A DNA stretch of 64,000 nt from Thiobacillus sp. (GTDB taxonomy: Bacteria; Pseudomonadota; Gammaproteobacteria; Burkholderiales; Thiobacillaceae), in assembly GCA_019459055.1 (NCBI GenBank), contig JAIBEI010000010.1, positions 36,659-100,658 of the forward strand. Direction: 5' to 3'. Shown piece after piece: positions 17,770 to 26,681 of this stretch; the stretch's first letter is position 1; each line of letters opens with the position of its first letter. The notes under the pieces are model-generated. The model made no database searches, had not been told where the DNA came from, and saw only the letters and a program-made list of their open reading frames with translations. Made by a program: the position numbers and the translations under genes.

Positions 17770-18045
17770 GTGAAGCACGCCTATGTCTATTACCGCATCG
17801 ATCCGGTGCAGGCTGGCCTGGCTGCTGTCCGGATCAATACGCTGCTGGAAACGATGTCCCCGCATTGCAGCCAGTTGCCGCGGCGGCTGAGCCGCTGTGA
17901 CGATGCGACGACATGGATGGAGATTTATGAGGACATTGCCGACTTTGCGGCATTTGTCGCTGCCTTGAACTCCGCTGTCCAGATGATCGGCTGCGCGGCA
18001 TTCACCCAGGACGAACGCCATCTGGAATGTTTTTTCCTGGGCTGA
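17770..18045 (+). CDS. DUF4936 family protein
   Basis: 91 residues starting at a GTG that immediately abuts the ygfZ stop. Sequence features are YVYYRIDPVQAGLAAVRINT near the start, TWMEIYEDIADFAAFVAALN, and a terminal HLECFFLG. These fit the small DUF4936 proteins of betaproteobacteria, often near ygfZ-like genes. No function is known; no membrane segment or signal peptide is seen. It is presumably co-transcribed with ygfZ. Confidence 0.8.
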   Translation: MKHAYVYYRIDPVQAGLAAVRINTLLETMSPHCSQLPRRLSRCDDATTWMEIYEDIADFAAFVAALNSAVQMIGCAAFTQDERHLECFFLG

Positions 18046-18082
18046 TTACGCGCCCGTTAAAGCGGCTCGGCTCGCTTCGCTT

Positions 18083-19150
18083 TCAGGCGATCTCCTCGAC
18101 CGGAACGCGCGCAGCCAGGGCACACAGCAGTTCATAACTGCTGGTGCCCGCGGCTGCGGCCACCACATCCACCGACAGCCCCTCCCCCCACAGCACCACC
18201 GGACTGCCGATGCCGGCATCGGCGCATTCGCTCAGGTCCACGCACAGCATGTCCATCGAGACCCGTCCCAAGGTTCGACTGGCGCGGCCGTTGACCAGCA
18301 CCGGGGTGCCCGTCAGCGCGTGGCGCGGATAACCGTCCGCATAGCCGCAGGCCACCACGCCCACCCGCATCGTGCGTTCGGCGCGATACAACTGGCCGTA
18401 ACCCACCCCCTCGCCTGCCTGCAGGGTCTGCACGCTGATGATTTCCGATTGCAGCGTCATCGCCGGCCGCAACCCAAATTGCTCGGCCGGCACATCGGCA
18501 AAAGGCGAGGCGCCGTACAGCATGATGCCGGGGCGCGCCCAGGCCCCCAGGGTTTCCGGATAACGCAGCAGCGCCGCCGAGTTGGCGCTGCTCCACGGCA
18601 GGCCATAACCGGCGATCTCGCGCAGAAACGGCTGCAACTGCCAATCCACCCCCGCGGCCTCGTCTGCCTGGGCGAAGTGGGTCATCAGCGTGATGCCGGC
18701 CACTCCGGGCAGGCTTTGCGTTCGCGCGACGATGGCGGCGTGGTCGGCGAGCGGAAGCCCCAGCCGGTGCATGCCGCTGTCGAACTTGAGGAAGACCTGA
18801 ATGGGGCGTGCAGGCGGCCGCTGCTGCAGCCAGTCGATATGCACGGGATGATGCAGCACCGGCCACAGATCCAGTTCGGCGCAGGTAGCGATCTCGTCCG
18901 CACTGAAAACTCCTTCCAGCAGCAGGATCGGCTTCTCGACCCCCATCAGGCGCAGGTTTGCGGCCTCTTCCAGCGTCAGCACAGCGAAGCCGTCCGCTGC
19001 CGCCAAAGCGCGCAGCGCGCGCGACAGTCCGTGACCATAGGCGTTGGCCTTGACTACCGCAAACACGCACGCCGTCCCCGCGTGACGGCGCGCCACGCGC
19101 AGGTTGTGCGCCATCGCATCAATGGAAATGCGCGCTTTGATTGGGCGCAT
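18083..19150 (-). CDS. alr: Alanine racemase
   Basis: 355 residues. It makes D-alanine for peptidoglycan. The PLP lysine lies in AVVKANAYGHG (K34), and the C-terminal domain carries the catalytic tyrosine region (VGYGQLYRAERTMRVGVVACGYADG) and GRVSMDMLCVDLS. It begins 5 bases after dnaB, the usual dnaB-alr pairing. Confidence 0.96.
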   Translation of the reverse strand: MRPIKARISIDAMAHNLRVARRHAGTACVFAVVKANAYGHGLSRALRALAAADGFAVLTLEEAANLRLMGVEKPILLLEGVFSADEIATCAELDLWPVLHHPVHIDWLQQRPPARPIQVFLKFDSGMHRLGLPLADHAAIVARTQSLPGVAGITLMTHFAQADEAAGVDWQLQPFLREIAGYGLPWSSANSAALLRYPETLGAWARPGIMLYGASPFADVPAEQFGLRPAMTLQSEIISVQTLQAGEGVGYGQLYRAERTMRVGVVACGYADGYPRHALTGTPVLVNGRASRTLGRVSMDMLCVDLSECADAGIGSPVVLWGEGLSVDVVAAAAGTSSYELLCALAARVPVEEIA

Positions 19151-19155
19151 CTGGA

Positions 19156-20547
19156 TTAGTAGGAGCCTGGCTGCGCCAGTGTTTCGAAGCGCGTGTATTC
19201 GCCGACGAAAGCCAGCCGCACGGTGCCGATGGGGCCATTACGCTGCTTGCTGATAATGATTTCTGCGGTGCCCTTGTCCTGAGTGTCGGGGTTGTAGACC
19301 TCGTCGCGATAGATGAACAGGATGACGTCGGCATCCTGTTCGATGGCGCCCGATTCGCGCAGGTCGGACATCACCGGCCGCTTGTTGGGGCGCTGCTCGA
19401 GGCTGCGGTTCAGCTGCGACAGCGCGACCACCGGCACGTGCAGTTCTTTCGCCAGGCCCTTGAGGGCGCGCGAGATTTCCGAGATTTCGGTGGCGCGGTT
19501 TTCGCCCGAGCTGCTGGCAGACATCAGCTGGATGTAGTCGATGATGATCAGGCCGAGCTTGCCGCACTGGCGCTGCAGGCGCCGGGCGCGGGCGCGCAGT
19601 TCCAGCACATTGAGCCCCGGTGTTTCGTCGATGAAGATGGGGGCGTCGTTGAGCTTGCCGAGGGCGTAGGTGAGGCGCTGCCAGTCGTCCTCGCCCAGCT
19701 TGCCGGTACGCAGGCGATGCTGGTCGAGCTTGCCGACCGAGCCGATCATCCGCATCACCAGCTGCTGGCCGCCCATTTCCATGGAAAAGACCGCCACCGG
19801 CAAGCCGGTATCGAGCGCGACGTTCTCGCCGATGTTGATCGAGAATGCGGTCTTGCCCATCGACGGGCGCCCGGCGACGATGATCAGATCGCCCGGCTGG
19901 AAACCCGAGGTCTTCTGGTCGAGATCGTGAAATCCGGTGGGCACGCCGGTGATGCCGGAATCGTTGTCGCGGTGATACAGCTCGTCGATGCGCTCGACCA
20001 CTTCTTTCAAAAGCGGCTTGATTTCAGTGAAGCCCGCCTGGCCACGGCTGCCCGACTCGGCAATCTCGAACACCTTGGCCTCGGCCTCGTCGAGCAACTG
20101 CGAAGCGCTGCGCCCGGCCGGAGCATAAGCGGTGTCGGCAATCCCGGTCGCCACCTCGGCCAGACGGCGCATCACCGAACGCTCGCGCACAATTTCGGCA
20201 TAGCGGCGGATGTTGGCGGCCGACGGTGTGTTACTCGCCAGCGCGACAATGTAGGCAAGCCCGCCGACGCTCTCGAGCTGACCCAGCGATTGCAGCGCCT
20301 CGGTTACCGTCACCGCGTCCGCCGGGCGATTTTCCGCAATCTGCCGCACGATCGCGCGCAGGATCTGGCGATGATCCTGGCGGTAGAAATCGCTTTCCGA
20401 CACCACATCGCCAATACGATCCCATGCGCCGTTGTCGAGCAGCAAGCCGCCCAACACTGCCTGCTCGGCTTCCAGGGAATGCGGCGGCAGGCGCATTTGC
20501 GCCAGCTGGGGGTCGGAATTCGGAGTAAACGAGTGGATAGCGGCCAT
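19156..20547 (-). CDS. dnaB: Replicative DNA helicase DnaB
   Basis: 463 residues. The N-terminal domain (LPPHSLEAEQAVLGGLLLDN) is followed by the RecA-like motor with Walker A GRPSMGKTAFSIN, Walker B LIIIDYIQLM and the DVILFIYRDEVYNPDTQDKG arginine-finger region. It unwinds DNA at the replication fork. A run of 11 G (minus strand, 20565-20575) lies 17 bases before the ATG. It follows the ribosomal operon and precedes alr. Confidence 0.97.
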   Translation of the reverse strand: MAAIHSFTPNSDPQLAQMRLPPHSLEAEQAVLGGLLLDNGAWDRIGDVVSESDFYRQDHRQILRAIVRQIAENRPADAVTVTEALQSLGQLESVGGLAYIVALASNTPSAANIRRYAEIVRERSVMRRLAEVATGIADTAYAPAGRSASQLLDEAEAKVFEIAESGSRGQAGFTEIKPLLKEVVERIDELYHRDNDSGITGVPTGFHDLDQKTSGFQPGDLIIVAGRPSMGKTAFSINIGENVALDTGLPVAVFSMEMGGQQLVMRMIGSVGKLDQHRLRTGKLGEDDWQRLTYALGKLNDAPIFIDETPGLNVLELRARARRLQRQCGKLGLIIIDYIQLMSASSSGENRATEISEISRALKGLAKELHVPVVALSQLNRSLEQRPNKRPVMSDLRESGAIEQDADVILFIYRDEVYNPDTQDKGTAEIIISKQRNGPIGTVRLAFVGEYTRFETLAQPGSY

Positions 20548-20636
20548 GGCCGGATTCTAGTCTTCCCCCCCCCCCACACAAAGGGATAAGGCTGTGGATA
20601 AAGCAGGTACAGCCGGGAATATCCTGAAGGCACACG

Positions 20637-20666
20637 TAAAAAAAGGGAGCCGAAGCCCCCCTTTTT
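20637..20666 (-). terminator. Rho-independent terminator after rplI
   Basis: On the minus strand GGGGGC-TTCG-GCTCCC forms a tight stem with a UUCG tetraloop and is followed by a run of T. It lies about 20 bases past the rplI stop, separating the ribosomal operon from dnaB. Confidence 0.85.
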
Positions 20667-20683
20667 CGACCTGCCCGGCAGCG

Positions 20684-21133
20684 TTACTGCTGGCCGGTCA
20701 CCACCACCGTGATGTTGGCGGTAATGTCGGCGTGCAGCGCCAGCACCACCGGGTATTCGCCGAGGGTCTTGAACGGGCCTTCGGGCAAACGGATCTCCGA
20801 CTTGGCCACTTCATGGCCTTGCGCTTTCAGCGCATCGGAAATATCGGCGTTGGTGATGGAGCCGAACAGGCGGCCATCGACGCCGGCTTTCTGGCTGATG
20901 GTCACGCTCGTGCCTTCGAGCTTTTCGGCACGGCGCTGGGCGTCGGCCAGTTTCTCGGCGGCAACGCGCTCCAATTCGGCCTTCTGCACGGCGAATGCTT
21001 CCATATTGGCTTGCGTGGCGCGACGCGCACGGCCGGTCGGAATCAGATAGTTGCGAGCGTAGCCGTCTTTTACTTTGACCACATCACCCAGGTCGCCCAG
21101 TTTGCCGACTTTGTCGATCAGAATCACTTGCAT
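20684..21133 (-). CDS. rplI: 50S ribosomal protein L9
   Basis: 149 residues from ATG 21133. Two ATGs lie six bases apart; GAGGAG directly abuts the first and is correctly spaced 6 bases from the second, so the second ([19 protein letters not shown]) is used. N-terminal L9 domain with [17 protein letters not shown], a long connecting helix, then the C-terminal domain ([12 protein letters not shown]). Last gene of the rpsF-priB-rpsR-rplI operon. Confidence 0.97.
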   Translation of the reverse strand: MQVILIDKVGKLGDLGDVVKVKDGYARNYLIPTGRARRATQANMEAFAVQKAELERVAAEKLADAQRRAEKLEGTSVTISQKAGVDGRLFGSITNADISDALKAQGHEVAKSEIRLPEGPFKTLGEYPVVLALHADITANITVVVTGQQ

Positions 21134-21143
21134 GGTCATCTCC

Positions 21144-21434
21144 TCAATGCAGGTCGGTGTAAGGCATCAGCGCCAGGAAGCGCGCACGCTTGATCGCGGT
21201 GCCCAGCTGACGCTGGTAGTGCGCCTTGGTGCCCGTGATGCGCGCCGGGATGATGCGGCCATTTTCGGCTATGAATTCCTTCAGAACGTCAATGTCCTTG
21301 TAATCGATCTCAACCACTTTTTCAGCGGTGAAACGGCAGAACTTGCGACGCTTGAAGAGACCACGATTGCCGCTGTCGCGGCCACCTTTTTTGGCGAACT
21401 TGCCGCCGGTTTTACCACCCATGGGACGTGCCAT
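21144..21434 (-). CDS. rpsR: 30S ribosomal protein S18
   Basis: 96 residues. [20 protein letters not shown] and [20 protein letters not shown] are diagnostic. The N-terminal glycine- and lysine-rich leader ([18 protein letters not shown]) is longer than in E. coli, as is common in betaproteobacteria. S18 forms a heterodimer with S6, encoded two genes upstream. Confidence 0.97.
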   Translation of the reverse strand: MARPMGGKTGGKFAKKGGRDSGNRGLFKRRKFCRFTAEKVVEIDYKDIDVLKEFIAENGRIIPARITGTKAHYQRQLGTAIKRARFLALMPYTDLH

Positions 21435-21437
21435 GAT

Positions 21438-21728
21438 TCATTCCTTTTCGATTCGATTCAATATCAGGATCAGCTGACGGCTTTTCACGCTGCGCCGGTT
21501 CAACGCGCCTTCCAGTTTCACCTGCGTTCCAGTATTCAGTTGCGCCAACTGACTGGCAAGCGCTCCGCTCGCCTGTACCGTCAACTCGCATTCCACCTGC
21601 CGGACTTGCGTGGCCACTGTCTGACTGCTGCGGTGCAAAATCACCGCTTCGGCAATCGGCACACCCGCCGGACTGTAACGCAAAGGGTCGACCTGGATGA
21701 GCGCTCCGCTGATGACCAGCCTATTCAC
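21438..21728 (-). CDS. priB: Primosomal replication protein PriB
   Basis: 96 residues forming a single OB fold (MNRLVISGALIQVDPLRYSP, PIAEAVILHRSS, GTQVKLEGALNRRS). PriB binds single-stranded DNA and PriA during replication restart. Position between rpsF and rpsR is the classical one. Spacing to rpsR is 3 bases. Confidence 0.93.
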   Translation of the reverse strand: MNRLVISGALIQVDPLRYSPAGVPIAEAVILHRSSQTVATQVRQVECELTVQASGALASQLAQLNTGTQVKLEGALNRRSVKSRQLILILNRIEKE

Positions 21729-21745
21729 TCATTCAGACCACGCAC

Positions 21746-22162
21746 TCAGGCAGCGGCTGGCTGTTCGGCTGCCACTTCTTCTGTCTTGGCAGTTTCTGCC
21801 TTGGCGGTTTCTGCCTTGGCGCTGTCCAGGATGTCGCGCGACTTTTCTTCCTTCATCATCGGCGAAGCCGTGGTCACGGCGGCCGCGTGCTTGATGGTCA
21901 GATGGCGCAGCACGGCATCGTTGAACTTGAAGCCATGTTCGAGTTCGTCCAGCGTTTCCTGATCGCACTCGATGTTCATCAGAACGTAGTGGGCCTTGTG
22001 GACTTTCTGGATCGGGTAGGCCATCTGGCGGCGGCCCCAGTCTTCCAGGCGGTGGACGCTGCCGCCGCGCGTGGTGATGTTGCTGCGATAGCGTTCGATC
22101 ATGGCGGGCACCTGCTCGCTCTGATCGGGATGGACGATAAATACGATTTCGTAATGCCGCAT
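21746..22162 (-). CDS. rpsF: 30S ribosomal protein S6
   Basis: 138 residues. [20 protein letters not shown] and the [20 protein letters not shown] core identify S6. The C-terminal tail from about residue 105 is a low-complexity Ala/Lys/Glu/Thr extension ([19 protein letters not shown]), longer than needed for folding. AAGGAA precedes the ATG. First gene of its operon; a G/C-rich hairpin in its leader may be a site for S6:S18 feedback. Confidence 0.97.
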   Translation of the reverse strand: MRHYEIVFIVHPDQSEQVPAMIERYRSNITTRGGSVHRLEDWGRRQMAYPIQKVHKAHYVLMNIECDQETLDELEHGFKFNDAVLRHLTIKHAAAVTTASPMMKEEKSRDILDSAKAETAKAETAKTEEVAAEQPAAA

Positions 22163-22182
22163 CGAGTTTCCTTTCGGTTCAG

Positions 22183-22207
22183 CCCCCCGCTGCGGTGCGG
22201 TGGGGCA
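22183..22207 (-). promoter_or_regulatory. rpsF leader hairpin with ACCGCA loop (possible S6:S18 autoregulatory site)
   Basis: The minus-strand leader forms a 9-bp stem with one bulged A, GCCCCaCCGC / GCGGGGGGC, around the loop ACCGCA, about 20 bases before the rpsF ATG. Known S6:S18 leader motifs display a CCG trinucleotide beside a stem. The match here is suggestive only. Confidence 0.35.
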
Positions 22208-22242
22208 AGGTTAAGTAGCCTTGGGCAATAAACAGCCAAGGT

Positions 22243-22272
22243 CAAAAAACAATCCCCGGCAAACCGGGGACT
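22243..22272 (-). terminator. Rho-independent terminator after the decarboxylase gene
   Basis: On the minus strand GTCCCCGG-TTTG-CCGGGGAT is followed by TGTTTTTTG. The 8-bp stem and T-run lie about 60 bases beyond the decarboxylase stop, separating it from the rpsF operon. Confidence 0.85.
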
Positions 22273-22329
22273 GCGAATAATACGCTTTATTCCTGACGAA
22301 TCAAGCCTGTCGCCGCGGCCGGCGGCCGT

Positions 22330-24573
22330 TCACATCACGCAATCGACGTAATACGTGGCCTTTCCCTCGACCATATCCTCGACCAGTCCATGCACGTCGG
22401 TCTCGAATCCGGGGAATTTCACGTTGAAATCGCGGGTGAACTGCAGGTAGCGCACGATGGTGCTGTTAAAACGCTCGCCCGGGATCAGCAAGGGAATACC
22501 CGGCGGATAAGGCGTCACCAGCATGGCGGTGATGCGGCCTTCGAGCTGGTCGATCTCGACCCGCTCGATCTCGCGGTGCGCCATTTTGGCAAAGGCATCG
22601 GCCGGCTTCATCGCCGGCGCCATTTCCGACAGGTACATCTCGGTGGTCAGGCGCGCCACGTCGTTGGCCTTGTAGATGGTGTGGATCTGGTCGCACAGGT
22701 CCTTCAGCCCGGTTTTCTCGTAGCGCGAGTGCTTTTCGATGAATTCGGGCAGCACGCGCCACAGCGGCTGGTTCTCGTCGTAGTCGGCCTTGAACTGCTG
22801 CAGTGCGGTCACCAGCGTGTTCCAGCGGCCCTTGGTGATGCCGATGGTGAACATGATGAAGAAGGAATACAGCCCGGTTTTTTCGACGATGACGCCGTGC
22901 TCGGCCAGGTATTTGGTGACGATCGCCGCCGGGATGCCCCAGTCGGCAAACGCGCCGTCCATGTCCAGGCCGGGCGTGATGACAGTCGCCTTGATCGGGT
23001 CGAGCAGGTTGAAGCCGGGCGCGATATTGCCGAATTCGTGCCAGCGCTCGCCGGCCTTCAACATCCAGTCCTCGCGGTCGCCCACGCCTTCGTCGGCCAA
23101 CTTCTGCGGCCCCCACACCTTGAACCACCAGGAATCGCCGAATTCCGCGTCGACCTTGCGCATGGCACGGCGGAAATCGAGCGCTTCCTTGATCGACTCC
23201 TCGACCAGCGCGGGGCCGCCGGGCGGCTCCATCATCGCCGCCGCCACGTCGCACGAGGCGATGATGGCGTACTGCGGCGAGGTCGAGGTGTGCATCAGGT
23301 AGGCTTCGTTGAAGCGGGTGAAGTCGAGCTTGCGCGTCTCCGAGTCCTGCACCAGGATCTGCGAGGCCTGCGAGAGGCCTGCCAGCAGCTTGTGCGTCGA
23401 CTGGGTGGCGAACACCAGCGCATCCTTCGCCCGTGGGCGATCCTTGCCGATGGCGTGCATGCCACGATAGAAGTCGTGGAAGGTTGCATGCGGCAGCCAG
23501 GCCTCGTCGAAATGCAGGGTGTCGATGTAGTCGCCGAGCAACTCCTTGATCATGTCGACGTTGTAGAGGATGCCATCGTAGGTCGACTGGGTGATGGTGA
23601 GGATGCGCGGCTTGCGCTTCACATCCTTGGCGAACGGATGCGCGGCGATTTTCTTCTGGATGTTCTCGGGACGGAACTCGTCCAGCGGAATCGGCCCGAT
23701 GATGCCGTAATGGTTGCGCGTCGGCGTCAGGAAGATCGGGATCGCACCGCACATGATGATCGCGTGCAGGATGGACTTGTGGCAATTGCGGTCGACCACC
23801 ACGATGTCGCCCGGCGCGACGGTGGCGTGCCACACCATCTTGTTGGACGACGAGGTGCCGTTGGTGACGAAGAACAGGTGGTCGCAGTTGAAAATGCGCG
23901 CCGCGTTGCGCTCCGACGCCCCCACCGGGCCGGTGTGGTCAAGCAGCTGCCCGAGTTCGTCCACCGCATTGCAGACGTCGGCGCGCAGCAGGTTCTCGCC
24001 GAAAAACTGGTGGAACATCTGGCCGATCGGCGACTTCAGGAAGGCCACCCCGCCGGAGTGGCCGGGGCAGTGCCAGGAGTAGGAGCCGTCCGCCGCGTAG
24101 TGGGTGAGTGCACGGAAAAACGGCGGCACCAGCGATTCGAGGTAGGCCCGCGCTTCGCGGCCGATATAACGGGCGAGAAATTCCGGCGTGTCTTCCAGCA
24201 TATGGATGAAGCCGTTGAGTTCGCGCAGGATGTCGTTCGGGATATGGCGCGCGGTACGGGTTTCGCCATGCAGAAAAATCGGGATTTCGGCGTTGCGGAA
24301 GCGTACTTCCTCGACGAAGCTGCGCAGCTTCTGCAGCGCCTTGCTCGTATCCTCGTCGCTGCCGGCGAGTTCCTCGTCGTCGATCGACAGCACGAACGCC
24401 GAAGCGCGCGCCTGCTGCTGGGCGAACGAGGTCAGGTCACCATAATTGGTGACGCCGAGCACTTCTATGCCTTCCTTCTCGATGGCGTCTGCAAGTGTGC
24501 GGATGCCGAGTCCCGAGGCGTTTTCGGAGCGGAAATCTTCGTCAATAATGACAACGGGAAAGCGGAAGCGCAT
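22330..24573 (-). CDS. Orn/Lys/Arg decarboxylase family protein (fold type I, PLP)
   Basis: 747 residues. An N-terminal response-regulator-like wing domain (1-130) precedes the PLP domain: GHSGGVAF, DRNCHKSILHAIIM, LHFDEAWLPHA and the PLP-lysine motif STHKLLAGLSQAS (K395). The C-terminal domain ends the protein. Length and motifs match the inducible arginine (AdiA-like) or lysine decarboxylases of proteobacteria. The substrate cannot be fixed by eye, so no symbol is given. Such enzymes make agmatine or cadaverine in acid response or polyamine synthesis. A spermidine-synthase-like gene lies 3 kb upstream, but the genes are not contiguous. A nested palindrome precedes this gene. Confidence 0.85.
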   Translation of the reverse strand: MRFRFPVVIIDEDFRSENASGLGIRTLADAIEKEGIEVLGVTNYGDLTSFAQQQARASAFVLSIDDEELAGSDEDTSKALQKLRSFVEEVRFRNAEIPIFLHGETRTARHIPNDILRELNGFIHMLEDTPEFLARYIGREARAYLESLVPPFFRALTHYAADGSYSWHCPGHSGGVAFLKSPIGQMFHQFFGENLLRADVCNAVDELGQLLDHTGPVGASERNAARIFNCDHLFFVTNGTSSSNKMVWHATVAPGDIVVVDRNCHKSILHAIIMCGAIPIFLTPTRNHYGIIGPIPLDEFRPENIQKKIAAHPFAKDVKRKPRILTITQSTYDGILYNVDMIKELLGDYIDTLHFDEAWLPHATFHDFYRGMHAIGKDRPRAKDALVFATQSTHKLLAGLSQASQILVQDSETRKLDFTRFNEAYLMHTSTSPQYAIIASCDVAAAMMEPPGGPALVEESIKEALDFRRAMRKVDAEFGDSWWFKVWGPQKLADEGVGDREDWMLKAGERWHEFGNIAPGFNLLDPIKATVITPGLDMDGAFADWGIPAAIVTKYLAEHGVIVEKTGLYSFFIMFTIGITKGRWNTLVTALQQFKADYDENQPLWRVLPEFIEKHSRYEKTGLKDLCDQIHTIYKANDVARLTTEMYLSEMAPAMKPADAFAKMAHREIERVEIDQLEGRITAMLVTPYPPGIPLLIPGERFNSTIVRYLQFTRDFNVKFPGFETDVHGLVEDMVEGKATYYVDCVM

Positions 24574-24598
24574 GGCCTGCTCCAGAGGGAAGCCTTGA

Positions 24599-24695
24599 CC
24601 CGGATGTCATCAATTTGCATGCACTTAACCGGTATTTTGTTCCAAAAGGAACAAAATCCTCGGCAATCATCACGCGAATTGATGAGACATCCGGG
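24599..24695. repeat. Nested palindrome between dcd and the decarboxylase gene
   Basis: An outer 17-bp inverted repeat (CCCGGATGTCATCAATT at 24599-24615; its complement at 24677-24695 with a 2-base insertion) encloses a perfect 10-bp palindrome ATTTTGTTCC-AAAA-GGAACAAAAT (24634-24657). In a minus-strand transcript it would form a long two-part hairpin ending about 25 bases before the decarboxylase ATG. Confidence 0.8.
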
Positions 24696-24723
24696 CTAGA
24701 GGCGGACGGATTAAAAGAAGCGG

Positions 24724-24754
24724 ATTATACGAATCCCGCGTGTCCCGCGGGATT
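24724..24754 (-). promoter_or_regulatory. Hairpin at the dcd stop codon followed by a TATAAT
   Basis: AATCCCGCG / CGCGGGATT form a perfect 9-bp stem with a 5-base loop (24732-24754) that overlaps the dcd stop. On the minus strand TATAAT follows at 24724-24729. This could be a weak dcd terminator plus a -10 for the decarboxylase transcript; no -35 is evident. Confidence 0.4.
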
Positions 24755-25319
24755 AAGTTTTCGGCAACGTCACGCCGACCTGGCCCTGGTATTTGCCGCC
24801 GCGATCGCGGTACGACACCTCGCACACCTCGTCGGATTCGAGGAAGAGCATTTGCGCCACGCCTTCGTTGGCGTAAATGCGTGCGGGTAGCGGGGTCGTG
24901 TTGGAAAACTCCAGCGTTACGTGGCCTTCCCACTCGGGCTCCAGCGGCGTCACGTTGACGATGATGCCGCAGCGCGCATACGTGCTTTTGCCCAGGCAAA
25001 TCGTCAGCACACTGCGCGGAATGCGGAAATATTCCACCGTACGCGCGAGTGCAAACGAGTTGGGCGGAATGATGCAGGAATCGCCCCTGACCTCAACGAA
25101 GGAGTTCGGATCGAACGCCTTGGGATCGACAATCGTCGTATTGATGTTGGTGAACAGCTTGAACTCGCTGGCGCAGCGCACGTCGTAGCCGTAGCTTGAC
25201 GTGCCGTACGACACGATGGGGCGGCCATCAACCTGCTTGACCTGCCCCGGTTCGAACGGTTCGATCATGCCATGCTCCGCCGCCATGCGACGGATCCACT
25301 TGTCGGATTTGATAGACAT
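24753..25319 (-). CDS. dcd: dCTP deaminase
   Basis: 188 residues from ATG 25319 ([20 protein letters not shown]); longer in-frame sequence upstream crosses a CCCCTGA-repeat spacer and is not credible. Diagnostic motifs are [13 protein letters not shown], the [13 protein letters not shown] substrate loop and the [20 protein letters not shown] core. It deaminates dCTP to dUTP, feeding dTMP synthesis. It follows mrp after a 100-base spacer. Confidence 0.96.
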   Translation of the reverse strand: MSIKSDKWIRRMAAEHGMIEPFEPGQVKQVDGRPIVSYGTSSYGYDVRCASEFKLFTNINTTIVDPKAFDPNSFVEVRGDSCIIPPNSFALARTVEYFRIPRSVLTICLGKSTYARCGIIVNVTPLEPEWEGHVTLEFSNTTPLPARIYANEGVAQMLFLESDEVCEVSYRDRGGKYQGQVGVTLPKT

Positions 25320-25419
25320 GTTTAGGCCCGGCCAGGCGGCAGGGGATGGCAGGCGACAGGATGCGCGGCCAACGGCCGCTCGTTCCCTGACCCCTGACCC
25401 CTGGCCCCTGAATCCTCCA
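25320..25419. repeat. Spacer with CCTGACC-type short tandem repeats
   Basis: Between mrp and dcd the + strand reads CCTGACCCCTGACCCCTGGC and then CCCTGAA, an imperfect 7-8 base repeat of CCCCTGA. A GCGGCC-AAC-GGCCGC-like palindrome is next to it at about 25359-25380. Similar CCCCTGA-rich tracts lie near 2150 and 42470. No gene is seen. Confidence 0.5.
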
Positions 25420-26508
25420 TCAGGTGTTGGAAATGACGATGTTGGGGAATTTGGCAGAGTGATCCACTGCAGTTTCGCCAATCTTCACCGCCACGCGGCG
25501 CGCGATCTGCTTGTAGATTTCGGTCACACGACCATCCGGGTCAGACACCACCGACGGCTTGCCTGCGTCGGTATCGGCACGGATCGCTCCATCCAGCGGC
25601 AACGCACCCAGAAATTCCACGTTGTAGTCCTTGCACATGCGCTCGCCGCCGCCTTCTCCGAAGATACGCTCTTCGTGGCCGCAGTTCGAACAGATATGCA
25701 GGCTCATGTTTTCGACCACGCCGAGGATGGGGATGCCGACCTTCTCGAACATCTTCAGTCCCTTGCGCGCGTCGATCAGCGCGATGTCCTGCGGGGTGGT
25801 GACGATGACCGCGCCGGTTACCGGCACGCGCTGCGCCAGCGTCAACTGGATATCGCCGGTGCCGGGAGGCAGGTCGACCACCAGATAGTCGAGCTCGCTC
25901 CAGTTGGTGTTGTTCAGCAGCTGTTCCAGCGCCTGGGTCACCATCGGACCGCGCCACACCATGGGGGTTTCGACGTCGATCAGGAAGCCGATCGACATCG
26001 CCTGGATGCCATGGCCGATCAGCGGTTCGAGGTTCTTGCCGTCGGTCGATTCGGGCTTGTCGGTAATCCCGAGCATAGTCGGTTGCGACGGCCCGTAGAT
26101 GTCGGCGTCGAGCATGCCGACGCGCGCGCCCTCGACGGCCAGTGCCAGCGCCAGATTGACGGCGGTGGTGGACTTGCCGACGCCGCCCTTGCCGGACGCC
26201 ACGGCGATGATGTTTTTCACGTTGGGGATCAGTTTGACGCCGCGCTGCACGCCGTGCGAAACGATCTTGAAGCTCACATTCGCAGTGGCGCTGGTCACGC
26301 CATCGATGACGCCAAGCCTGTCTTCGATCTGCTTTTTGATGAGGGCCAACTGACTCTGCGCCGGGTAGCTCAGCAAGATGTCGACCGAAACAGCTCCGCC
26401 GTCGATCTTGATGTTGCGGGCGGATTTGGTCGAGACATAATCCTTGTGGGTGTTGGGATCAGTCAACTCTTTCAGTGCTGTCTGCACCTGAAGTTCAGAA
26501 ACGGCCAT
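25420..26508 (-). CDS. apbC: Iron-sulfur cluster carrier protein ApbC/Mrp
   Basis: 362 residues. An N-terminal DUF59-like domain (about 1-90) is followed by a deviant Walker A ([16 protein letters not shown]) and a CxxC that binds Fe-S ([10 protein letters not shown]). Mrp/ApbC proteins bind and transfer [4Fe-4S] clusters to apo-enzymes. It is often next to metG, which is not seen here. The downstream neighbour is dcd. Confidence 0.94.
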   Translation of the reverse strand: MAVSELQVQTALKELTDPNTHKDYVSTKSARNIKIDGGAVSVDILLSYPAQSQLALIKKQIEDRLGVIDGVTSATANVSFKIVSHGVQRGVKLIPNVKNIIAVASGKGGVGKSTTAVNLALALAVEGARVGMLDADIYGPSQPTMLGITDKPESTDGKNLEPLIGHGIQAMSIGFLIDVETPMVWRGPMVTQALEQLLNNTNWSELDYLVVDLPPGTGDIQLTLAQRVPVTGAVIVTTPQDIALIDARKGLKMFEKVGIPILGVVENMSLHICSNCGHEERIFGEGGGERMCKDYNVEFLGALPLDGAIRADTDAGKPSVVSDPDGRVTEIYKQIARRVAVKIGETAVDHSAKFPNIVISNT

Positions 26509-26681
26509 GTTTGCTCCAGCGGGTTAATTAGCAATCGCTCATTTTAACGAATTCCACCGCTTTGGGTGAACGAAAACGCAGAAAGGACGTGGGTTCCCTT
26601 GCCACCCGAAGGGCTATCCAAGGCGCTTTGGAGGCATCGGATGGCGAATCGACGACGTCCCCGACCGACATCGGGAACGCG

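Noticed and set aside
22390..24699. 769-codon open frame on the + strand opposite the decarboxylase gene
   Set aside because: Its translation is Arg/His/Val/Gly-rich with no motif, and the minus strand holds a complete, motif-rich enzyme. It is an antisense shadow of high GC codon use.
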